A DNA stretch of 64,000 nucleotides. Source: Neoarius graeffei (lineage: Eukaryota > Chordata > Actinopteri > Siluriformes > Ariidae). The DNA lies in contig NC_083570.1 of NCBI RefSeq assembly GCF_027579695.1, forward strand, positions 12,686,551 to 12,750,550. Direction: 5' to 3'. The notes under the pieces are model-generated. The model was not told the DNA's origin. It saw only the letters and a program-made list of their open reading frames with translations, and did not search any database. Position numbers and translations under genes: made by a program. Below, piece by piece: positions 1 through 9,341 of this stretch (positions are counted from its first letter, which is position 1; every line of letters begins with the position of its first letter).

Positions 1-120
1 GGCGTTACACTAATAATTAGGGCACAGTGATGTAGCAGCTTAGGATTTATAATTATAATAAATATACTCTGGTGAAATTGTACCTACATTAATTTACTGA
101 CCTTTGCCTTTAAAATTACT

Positions 121-523
121 TCACTTAGTGTAAATGAACATCAATGCATTTGAACACACCAACAGATTTCTGGCCTTTGACCTCCTGGATTCAATGCTGA
201 GCAACCCCAAATTACTCAGCCTTTCATCTGACATTGAATTTCGCAGCACTGTCTTAATTAGTTTTAAAACAGAAAAACTGCGCTCACAGGCTGCAGTGCT
301 TACCGGTAAAGCAAGCGCGATCTTGCAGATTTTGTACATTTCTGCGAATACCTCTGCATATGGTTCTAGAAAAACCGTGAGCTCTAATAAATTGGATGGT
401 GTATCCTCACCACCCTCGTTCTTTCTCTGCAAAACTCTTGTAAGTTGGGGGATTTCATGATCAAGATCCTCTGTCTTACTTTTAGATGGGGCGAAGGGAC
501 CCCATTGTGCTCTGTTTCTTATT
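121..523 (-). pseudogene. hAT transposase C-terminal fragment
   Basis: Reading on the minus strand gives the hAT family C-terminal dimerisation region, recognisable by the block LPVSTAACERSFSVLKLIKT followed by MSDERLSNLGLLSIE. This domain mediates transposase dimerisation in hAT elements and in domesticated relatives such as ZMYM1-like proteins. Only the C-terminal third is present; the upstream part is cut off at about 523, where an unrelated repeat begins. The fragment has no DDE catalytic segment, so it is a dead remnant. The product class is clear; the exact hAT subfamily is not. Confidence 0.8.
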
Positions 524-544
524 AGGATGCAGTGCTGCAGCACA

Positions 545-582
545 GCAACCTATGGGCTCCCCTAGGGGAGCCCATAGGTTGC
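545..582. repeat. Perfect 38-bp palindrome
   Basis: The half-site GCAACCTATGGGCTCCCCT is followed immediately by its exact reverse complement. A second hairpin follows directly (TTGCAGTGC, AAA, GCACTGCAA). Copy 2 of the element (near 2650) lacks this roughly 50-bp stretch. Confidence 0.9.
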
Positions 583-618
583 AGTGCAAAGCACTGCAAC
601 TATTGTTCTTCTACGTAT

Positions 619-651
619 TTCTTCTTCTTCTTCTTCTTCTTCTTCTTCTTC
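619..651. repeat. (TTC)n microsatellite
   Basis: About eleven TTC units. Copy 2 of the host element has only two or three, so the tract expanded in this copy. Confidence 0.9.
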
Positions 652-1284
652 CTACGCAAATTTTGATTTCGAATAACTCAATAACCGTACGTCGCACACA
701 GACAAACAATATATCAAAACATGCGGCTCGATCGGACTCGCTATGCTATTACTTTTCTCTACAGAATACGATTTTTTCGTGACGTAGTCGCGAAAAAATC
801 GCCCAAAAAAAACCCATTCATTTCTATGGAATTAACTGAAAAAAAAGCTCTTTTTCAACATTTTTCAAACGTCCGCTGCTCTGGCATGCTTTAACCTAGA
901 GACGTGATTCAAACTCTAAAACGTAGGAAAACTTCTCCTCTGTGGATCTGGCATTCAACTTTTCTGCTAGGTTCTACACTTTCGGTTCAGTCCCGGCTCA
1001 ACCGCCATGTGGGTTCTGGGAGAAAATCCGGCTTTTGAATGGGTGTCTATTGCGTCACACACCAGTGAAGCTCGTTAACTTAGAGTGGAGAGAGGTTGAA
1101 AATAAAGCTCAAACTTTCTCGCTTAAACTGTGTTTTCATCCACAAATTTCACTCTACAGACATGATTTTCGCAAAAGTAGTCGGAAAACTTGTCCTGATT
1201 CACACAATGTGTGTACATAAACGATAGGATTTACAGTTTTTGAATGACAAGCGTCAAACTGAGGACAGGGCAGCTGACAGGCTT

Positions 1285-1905
1285 CATTGACACCCATTAT
1301 AAACGTGAGAGAAAAGTCACTCGTTTTTAAATCGCTCTAGTGTCGTTATTTTTAAGACTACAAACAAAAAAATACATCATTTTATTCAGGAGACCCTTCT
1401 AGCGCTCACTGTGAAAGAATTTTGTGAATAGCTGCTTCCGTTGTCGAGTTATTTGTCATTGTTCGAGGTCTGGTCCGTAGTAAAACACAGCACAAAATTC
1501 AAGACCTTGTGTGTCTTAGCTCATTGACACGCATTATAAACGGGACAGAAAAGTCACTCGTTTTTAAATCGCTCTAGTGTCGTTATTTTTAAGACTACAA
1601 ACAAAAAAATACATCATTTTATTCAGGAGACCCTTCTAGCGCTCACTGTGAAAGAATTTTGTGAATAGCTGCTTCCGTTGTCGAGTTATTTGTCATTGTT
1701 CGAGGTCTGGTCCATAGTAAAACACAGCACAAAATTCAAGACCTTGTGTGTCTTAGCTCATTGACACGCATTATAAACGGGACAGAAAAGTCACTCGTTT
1801 TTAAATCGCTCTAGTGTCGTTATTTTTAAGACTACAAACAAAAAAATACATCATTTTATTCAGGAGACCCTTCTAGCGCTCACTGTGAAAGAATTTTGTG
1901 AATTT
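1285..1905. repeat. 237-bp tandem repeat, about 2.6 units
   Basis: The start CATTGACACSCATTATAAAC recurs at 1285, 1522 and 1759, a spacing of exactly 237 bp both times. The third unit is broken off at about 1905 after GAATTTTGTGAAT. Units are nearly identical, implying recent expansion inside the Helitron-like element. The sister copy has related but more diverged units near 3322 and 3818. Confidence 0.9.
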
Positions 1906-2308
1906 CTTTTTATTGTGAAAAAAAAACAGCCTCGGTCGGCATGACACTTCACCTTAGCCGTCCACTTTATTAGGAACACTTCTGTTCGTACATACAAACA
2001 CTCTTCTTAGAGTTTAGAGTTTATTTTATTTTTAAAAGGGACAGTGCACAAATTAAACATTATCCTTGTGGTAAGGACAGATGTCTGTCCCAGGTTATAG
2101 CAGTACATGCTAATTTCCGCCTGTAGTCACTTTGGTTATACTCTTGAATAGCTCTTCTTCATGACGGCTGCTGTCTCAAGCACACACACAATCATTGCAT
2201 TGAAACATCATTGCAGGTCACACATTCACGGCCAGCAAACATGCGTGACCGAATTGCTTCGCGCACTGCATCCTCTCACAATTTCCCCCGGGGAATTGTC
2301 CGGTCTAG

Positions 2309-2624
2309 TTCTTACTATTGTATATTATTATTGTTTTGGCTTTTGTGTTAAAAAACCTTTTCACATCATTAACTTAGTGTTGTGATTTAAAATATATTTC
2401 CTAGCTCTACAGAAATCCAATGCGCCTCCTTGTGGTGGCTAAAAGGGTGGCTCAGAGTAATCTGGGGGTGGCTGCAGCCACCCCTAGCCACCACATGGGG
2501 GCGCCCCTGCCTCCCCAGCTTCAGCGCTGGTAGTGACAGCAGTTGTCGATGTTTTTATAAAAAAAACGATCTAACACTGGAACATTTTTAATTGCAGCTA
2601 CACGCCTGTAGTCTTTCTCTTTTT
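2309..2624. other. Spacer between the two Helitron-like copies
   Basis: No gene. An internal stretch (about 2430-2510) of GGGTGGCTGCAGCCACCCC-type sequence resembles the palindromic end of another DNA transposon, but no partner end was found. Confidence 0.4.
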
Positions 2625-4237
2625 AGGATGCAGTGCTGCAGCACAGCAACTATTGTTCTTCTACGTGTTTCTTCTTATTATTCCTACGCAAATTTCGATT
2701 TCGAATAATTCAATAACCGTACGTCGCACACAGACAAACAATATATCAAAACGTGCGGCTCGATTGGACTCGCTATGCTATTACTTTTCTCTACAGAATA
2801 CGATTTTTTCGCGACATAGTTGCGAAAAAATCGTCGAAAAAAAACCCATTCATTTCTATGGAATTAATTTAAAAAAAAGCACTTTTTCAACGTTTTTCAA
2901 ACGTCTGCTGCTCTGGCATGCTTTCACCTAGAGACATGATTCAAACTCTAAAACGTAGGAAAACTTCTCCTCTGTGGATCTGGCATTCAACTTTTCTGCT
3001 AGGTTCTACACTTTCGGATCAGTCCCGGCTCAAACGCCATGTGGGTTCCGGGAGAAAATCCGGCTTTTGAATGGGTATCTATTGCGTTACACACCAGTGG
3101 AGCTCGTTTAGTTACAGTGTAGAGAGCTTGAAAAAATAGCTCAAACTTTCTCACTTAAACTGTGGTTTCAGCCACAAATTTCACTCTACAGACATAAATT
3201 TCTCAAAAGTAGTAGTAAAACTTGTCCTGATTCACACAATGTGTCTACCTAAACGATAGGATTTACAGTTTTTGAATGAGAAGCCTCAAACTGAGGAGAG
3301 TGCAGCCGAGAGGCTTCATTGACACCCATTATAAATGTGACAGAAAAGTCACTCATTTTTAACTCGCTCTAGTGTCCTCATTTTTAACACTACAGACAAA
3401 AAATTACATCAGTTTATTCAGGGGACCCTTCTAGCGCTCACTGTGAAATAATTTTGTGAATAGCTGCTTTCGTTGTCGAGTTATTTGTCGTTGTTCGAGG
3501 CCTGGTCCTGAGCAGAAAACAGCAGCAAACTCACAAGACCTTGTGTGTCTTAGCTCTCCTGCTCAGGCCCGTCACCATGCCGACTGGGGCCAGTAAGGGA
3601 GCGGGGGGGGGGGCTGCTGTCTCAAGCACACACATAAATCATGCTCAAAATTTCAAACTTCAACTCTGTTTTCAGCCACAAATTTCACACTACAGACATA
3701 ATTTTCTCAAAAGTAGTAGTCACACTTGTCCTGATTCACACAATGTGTTTACCTAACCAATAGGATTTACAGTTTTTGAATGAGAAGCCTCAAAGTGAGG
3801 AGAGCGCAGGCGAGCGGCCTCATTGACTCCCATTATAAACGTGGCTGAAAAGTCACTCGTTTTTAACTCGCTGTAGCGTCCTCATTTTTTACACTAGGGA
3901 CAAAAAAAATACATCTGTGTGTTCAGGCAACCCTTCTAGCGCTCACTGTGAAAGAATTTTGTTAATAGCTGCTTTCGTTTTCGAGTTATTCGTCCTGAGC
4001 AGAAAACTGACAAGATCTTGTGTGTCTTAGCGCTCCTGCTCAGGCCCGTCGCCATGCTGACTGGGGCCAGTGAGGGAGCAGAGAGGGGGGAGGGGCTGCT
4101 GTCTCAAGCACACACATAAATCATGGCATTGTAGCTTCATAGCAGGTCACACATTCACGGCCAGCGAACATGCGTGACCGAATTGCTTCGCGCACTGTAT
4201 CCTCTCACAATTTCCCCCGGGGAATTGTCCGGTCTAG
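2625..4237 (+). mobile_element. Helitron-like non-autonomous element, copy 2
   Basis: Second copy of the 524-2308 family. It opens with the same AGGATGCAGTGCTGCAGCAC block and ends with hairpin 4208-4227, six bases, and CTAG (4234-4237) before T. Beyond CTAG the two copies share only the next two Ts. It lacks the 38-bp palindrome and holds two diverged tandem units, a G-run at about 3602-3611, and a duplicated CTGCTGTCTCAAGCACACAC block (about 3613 and 4097). No transposase or helicase is encoded. Confidence 0.55.
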
Positions 4238-4450
4238 TTTAATTTTCTCTTCGCACAACCACTCAATTGATGTCTGTCCATTTTTCATTTCTACCACGGT
4301 TTTTAAAAAATTGATACATTTCACCGTAGGTGGACTGGCTCAACTGACAGGTTGAGGAAAGGGGGGTTAATGGTCATATAGGACACTCTTGCTCAGAATT
4401 ATGATTATTGTTGTTGTTGTTCTTATGAAATTAGTGTTCATAATGAATTA

Positions 4451-6059
4451 TAGTGGTGCTTGAAAGTTTGTGAACCCTTTAGAATTTTCTATATTTCTGC
4501 ATAAATATGATCTAAAACATCATCAGATTTTCACACAAGTCCTAAAAGTAGATAAAGAGAACCCAGTTAAACAAATGAGACAAAAATATTATACTTGGTC
4601 ATTTATTTATTGAGGAAAATGATCCAATATTACATATCTGTGAGTGGCAAAAGTATGTGAACCTTTGCTTTCAGTGTCTGGTGTGACCCCCTTGTGCAGT
4701 AATAACTGCAACTCAATGTTCCCGGTAACTGTCAATCAGTCCTGCACACCGGCTTGGAGGAATTTTAGCCCATTCCTCCGTACAGAACAGCTTTAACTCT
4801 GGGATGTTGGTGGGTTTCCTCACATGAACTGCTCGCTTCAGGTCCTTCCACAACATTTCGATAGGATTAAGGTCAGGACTTTGACTTGGCCATTCCAAAA
4901 CATTAACTTTATTCTTCTTTAACCATTCTTTGGTAGAACGGCTTGTGTGCTTAGGGTCGTTGTCTTGCTGCATGACTCACCTTCTCTTGAGATTCAGTTC
5001 ATGGACAGATGTCCTGACATTTTCCTTTAGAATTCGCTGGTATAATTCAGAATTCATTGTTCCATCAATGATGGCAAGCCGTCCTGGACCAGATGCAGCA
5101 AAACAGGCCCAAACCGTGATACTACCACCACCATGTTTCACAGATGGGATAAGGTTCTTATGCTGGAATGCAGTGTTTTCCTTTCTCCAAATATAATGCT
5201 TCTCATTTAAAGCAAAAATTTCTAATTTGATCTCATCCATCCACAAAACATTTTTCTAATAGCCTTCTGGCTTGTCCATATTATCTTTAGCAAACTGCAG
5301 ATGAGCAGCAATGTTCTTTTGGAGAGCAGTGGCTTTCTCCTTGCAACCCTGCCATGCACACCATTGTTGTTCAGTGTTCTCCTGATGGTGGACTCATGAA
5401 CATTAACATTAGCCAATGTGAGAGAGGCCTTCAGTTGCTTCGAAGTTACCCTGGGGTCCTTTGTGACCTCGCCTACTATTACACACCTTGCTCTTGGAGT
5501 GATCTTTGTTGGTTGACCACTCCTGGGTAGGGTAACAGTGGTCTTTAATCTCCTCCATTTGTACTCAATCTGTCTGACTGTGGATTAGTGGAGTCCAAAC
5601 TCTTTAGAGATGGTTTTGTAACCTTTTCCAGCCTGATGAGCATCAACAACACTTTTTCTGAGGTCCTCAGAAATCTCCTTTGTTCATGCCATGATACACT
5701 TCCACAAACATGTGTTGTGAAGATCATACTTTGATAGGTCCCTGTTCTTTAAATAAAACAGGGTGCCCACTCACACCTGATTGTCATCCCATTGATTGAA
5801 AACACCAGACTCTAATTTCACCTTAAAATTAACTGCTAATCCTAGAGGTTCACATACTTTTGCCACTCGCAGATATGTAATATTGGATCATTTTCCTCAA
5901 TAAATAAATGACCAAGTATAATATTTTTGTCTCATTTGTTTAACTGGGTTCTCTTTATCTACTTTTAGGACTTGTGTGAAAATCTGATGATGTTTTGGGT
6001 CATATTTATACAGAAATATAGAAAATTCTAAAGGGTTCACAAACTGTCAAGCACCACTG
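4451..6059 (-). mobile_element. Tc1/mariner element with long TIRs and TA target site
   Basis: The ends are inverted repeats of roughly 210 bp: left from 4451 (TAGTGGTGCTTGAAAG), right ending at 6059 (AAGCACCACTG on plus). TA flanks the element at 4449-4450 and 6060-6061. Its 1,609 bp is the usual full length for a fish Tc1 element. The transposase lies on the minus strand between the TIRs and is broken. Confidence 0.93.
4713..5727 (-). pseudogene. Tc1 transposase, frame-broken
   Basis: On the minus strand the N-terminal helix-turn-helix part starts near 5690. It is followed by VNVHESTIRRTLNNNGVHGR, the first catalytic region (WMDE), GGGSITVWACFAASGPGRL, the second aspartate in QQDNDPKH and the glutamate in [11 protein letters not shown]. 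The three DD34E acidic residues are still readable, but the frame is broken at several points, including a stop just before MQQDND (about 4974) and shifts in the N-terminal half. It cannot make an active cut-and-paste transposase. Confidence 0.9.
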
Positions 6060-6199
6060 TACATATGACTATTTAACAATGTCAAGTGTATAACCATTTT
6101 AAGTGTACAAACATTCACGAAAAATATTTTTAAAGTTTCTGTCATGTGGTGCCCCCCCACTGGCTGTGAGTGGTTAGTGCCCCTGGGCACTGTGCCGCA

Positions 6200-6765
6200 G
6201 GCCCATATAGTTAATCCGGCCTTGCGGCCTTGACCCTTACGCACAGAGATCCTTCCAGATTCTCTGAATCTTTTGATGATATTACGCACTGTAGATGACG
6301 ATATGTTCAAACTCTTTGCAATTTTACACTGTCGAACTCCTTTCTGATATTGCTCCACTATTTGTCGGCACAGAGTTAGGGGGATTGGTGATCCTCTTCC
6401 CATCTTTACTTCTGAGAGCTGCTGCCACTCCAAGATGCTCTTTTTATACCCAGTCATGTTAATGACCTATTGCCAATTGACCTAATGAGTTGCAATTTGG
6501 TCCTCCAGCTGTTCCTTTTTTGTACCTTTAACTTTTCCAGCCTCTTATTGCCCCTGTCCCAACTTTTTTGAGATGTGTTGCTGTCATGAAATTTCAAATG
6601 AGCCAATATTTGGCATGAAATTTCAAAATGTCTCACTTTCGACATTTGATATGTTGTCTATGTTCTATTGTGAATACAATATCAGTTTTTGAGATTTGTA
6701 AATTATTGCATTCCGTTTTTATTTACAATTTGTACTTTGTCCCAACTTTTTTGGAATTGGGGTTG
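6200..6765 (-). mobile_element. Truncated Tc1-like element, 5' half
   Basis: The right end at about 6765 (reverse complement CAACCCCAATTCC) with TA at 6766-6767 is a Tc1-type inverted terminus followed inward by about 300 bp of 5' non-coding sequence. The minus-strand transposase start follows (6457 downward) and breaks off near 6230, where different repeat sequence (GTGCCCCTGGGCACTG) takes over. The other terminus is absent. This is a different subfamily from the full-length Tc1 beside it. Confidence 0.8.
6230..6457 (-). pseudogene. Tc1-like transposase N-terminal HTH fragment
   Basis: Encodes MGRGSPIPLTLCRQIVEQYQ and KIAKSLNISSSTVRNIIKRF, the first DNA-binding helix-turn-helix of Tc1-type transposases, ending at KGQGRK where homology stops. 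No catalytic domain follows. Confidence 0.82.
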
Positions 6766-6767
6766 TA

Positions 6768-7133
6768 TACTTTTGGCCCTGTGTTGATTTCAGAAAACCC
6801 AAAGAAAATTGTGCACTGAAATCTAGTTGTTTTTTTTTTAAAGATGCATGCTGTACAATTATTCTGCCACAGAAAAAGAACAGTTCAGAGAAATCATTGA
6901 AAGCCCAAATACTGCCATGACATTCATATCCAAGATCACATTCAGGTCACTGTATAGCATTGTGTTTGCCAATGAAATGCTCACCCAGGGCTCTGCACAC
7001 GTCATCGTATTTCTTCCTCTGGTCATTTTTAGGATCAACACAATTTGTTCCTTTCATTCTCTTCTTCCCCTATTCACTACATCAATCGCTGTCCAACTGA
7101 AGAGCACACCCCAGTGTCCAGATGTTCCACTAC
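6768..7133. other. Unassigned intergenic sequence
   Basis: Nothing recognisable. Both strands have medium-length open frames without known motifs. It is absent from the matching position upstream of gene B. Confidence 0.4.
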
Positions 7134-7171
7134 ACAGGCTTTCTGTGTTACAAAGGTCAGTCGGTCAGACT

Positions 7172-7394
7172 CATCTCATTATCTCTAGCCGCTTTATCCT
7201 GTTCTACAGGGTCGCAGGCAAGCTGGAGCCTATCCCAGCTGACTACGGGCGAAAGGCAGGGTACACCCTGGACAAGTCGCCACGTCATCACAGGGCTGAC
7301 ACATAGACACAGACAACCATTCACACTCACATTCACACCTACGGTCAATTTAGAGTCACCAGTTAACCTAACCTGCATGTCTTTGGACTGTTGG
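7172..7394 (-). mobile_element. 5'-truncated tRNA-derived SINE with 38-bp target duplication
   Basis: The body of the common SINE lies in reverse orientation: its tail (GAGATAATGAGATG) is at the left, and the tRNA-like head is missing at the right. It is flanked by identical 38-bp copies at 7134-7171 and 7395-7432 (ACAGGCTTTCTGTG... to ...GTCGGTCAGACT). The paralogous sequence upstream of gene B (about 44027-44052) has a single copy of this target and no SINE, so it is a natural empty site. Confidence 0.93.
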
Positions 7395-7432
7395 ACAGGC
7401 TTTCTGTGTTACAAAGGTCAGTCGGTCAGACT

Positions 7433-8313
7433 GTGGAATGTATCTTTGTTAGCCAGGTTAGAAAGTCAGTACTCTCTCATTCCAATATTTTATGGACATG
7501 ACACACACAAGTGCATAATCCCATGACAAATATTTTTCTAAAGTCATGGAGAAATTATGCTGCACTGCTTTGCCTCAATTTATGATCTTACACTGCGGGG
7601 TCTTTCTGACACTAGGCTCCATTAAGCTGAGGCGAGGAACAATTTACGAGTTCACATATTTAGAGGATCTTGTGTGGAATCATCTTGTGTTTCTTCACGA
7701 CTGATTGTTATCATTGTAAAAGTGCATAGCGTGCTAAACACAGAAATGCCATTGTGTGGTTAAAACTGTAAGATGTCATATGGTGGGAAATACAAGCGAT
7801 TCAGTTTAATTTCAAATTCAGCAGAAGTTGTGCTTTAGCCAATGAGAAGCCTCCATTGGGCAGCCAATCAGAAGTCTGTGTTCAAGCAAACGTCCTTTTA
7901 AAATGATATGAACAGGAGCCGCCATTTTGTTTTGGGGCGCTTCTAGGGGTGGGTCCCTTGTAGTGGGACAGAGTTTAAAAATGACTGGTGGAAGTTTAGA
8001 CTTCAGTGTGTATCCTGGATATCACTCAGTGCTCAAATTGTTTTATACAATAAAAGAAAAGAGCTTCAATGTGATTCCTTTCATGTCAGTGTATTTTTGG
8101 CTATGTTTAAGGTTCAGACTTCCACAACATAACACATCATGAAGGAAAACACCAATCACACATGATCTCTGTACTCCTTCTCTCTCTCTCACTCATTCTT
8201 TTCCCCTCCCTTTCTCTCTCTCTCACACACATGCACAGAAGCAGGAAGTGACTCCTCATTTCAGAGAAAACAAAACTCAGTCTCTCTCTCTCGCATTGTG
8301 TGAGTTCAAGAAA
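7433..8313 (+). promoter_or_regulatory. Conserved upstream block of TRIM gene A
   Basis: Nearly collinear with 44053-44935 upstream of gene B, so it was duplicated with the gene and likely holds the promoter and 5' UTR. CCAAT-type motifs lie near 7840 and 7865 (AGCCAATGAG, AGCCAATCAG), a TTTTATACAATAAAAG stretch near 8040, a CT-rich tract near 8175-8225, and an IRF-like GAAAACAAAACT at 8266-8277. The transcription start is not determinable here. Conservation is seen; the promoter role is inferred. Confidence 0.55.
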
Positions 8314-9046
8314 ATGGCCGAAGCCAGTATTTCAGTAGATCAGGACCAGTTCCTCTGTTCAGTGTGTCTGGACCTACTGAAGGATCCAGTGACGATCCAC
8401 TGTGGTCACAGTTTCTGTAAGGTGTGTATTAATGACTGCTGGGATCAGGATGATAAGAGCGGAGTTTATCGCTGTCCTCAGTGCAGAGACACTTTCACAC
8501 CAAGGCCTGTTCTACGCAGAAACAACATGCTGGCTGAAGTGGTGGAGAAACTGAAGAAGACTGAAGTCCAAGCTGCTTCTCCTGCTCACTGTTACGCTGG
8601 ACCTGGAGATGTGGAGTGTGATTTCTGCACCGGGAGAAAACACAAAGCTGTCAAGTCCTGTCTGATGTGTCTGGCCTCCTTTTGTGAGACTCATCTGAAA
8701 CCTCACTATGAAGTTTCTTCCTGGAAAAAGCACAAGTTAGTTGAAGCTTCTGGAAATCTACAAGAGAAGATCTGCTCTGAGCATGATAAAGTACTGGAGA
8801 TCTACTGTCGTACTGACCAAAGCTTCATCTGTTATCTGTGTATGACGGATGAACACAAAAGCCACGACACCGTCTCAGTTAAAGCATACAGAAGTGAAAA
8901 ACAGGTGAGAAATGCAAGTCTAATTAATTCAGAGTCATTTCATACAGTTTACATTTCTAATCTAAAGTGGCTGAAGGTTTTCACTCCATGTAGAAGCCAC
9001 ACCTTATTTCACTTCTTTAATCTTTCGGTCTCCGTCTTTAAACAAC

Positions 9047-9079
<33 letters not shown>

Positions 9080-9275
9080 TGTTCTGAACAGTAAAGAAAA
9101 AAATCAAAATAAAAAAATGCAATGATCAAAACATAGTCATGAACAAACGGGATAGCGTAGTTGCAAGGCAATAACATAATAATGTTCGGAAAGGATCAGG
9201 AAGAAGTAAATAACTTATCAAATCCTAACCCTCTATACCACCGTTAATCAAACATCACTTTCCGCCATAATAAAA

Positions 9276-9341
<66 letters not shown>

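Larger units (their letters stand above)
524..2308 (+). mobile_element. Helitron-like non-autonomous element, copy 1
   Basis: Shares its start (AGGATGCAGTGCTGCAGCAC) and its end with a second copy at 2625-4237. The shared end holds a hairpin at 2279-2298 (CAATTTCCCCCGGGGAATTG), six bases, then CTAG at 2305-2308 followed by T; homology to copy 2 stops within two bases of CTAG. A 3' hairpin followed by CTRR inserted before T is the Helitron signature. The 5' TC after A expected of Helitrons is not clearly seen, so the class is an inference. The copy carries a 38-bp palindrome, a TTC microsatellite, a 237-bp tandem array and extra sequence at about 1906-2160 that copy 2 lacks. Confidence 0.55.

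Noticed and set aside
6848-7526. Open frames of 134-152 residues near the first SINE
   Set aside because: They read through the SINE and its duplicated target; no homologous frame upstream of gene B.
8248-8313. Upstream in-frame ATG extending TRIM gene A by 22 residues
   Set aside because: The extension is not shared by gene B, where the conserved start is MAEASISVDQ; the added residues carry no motif.
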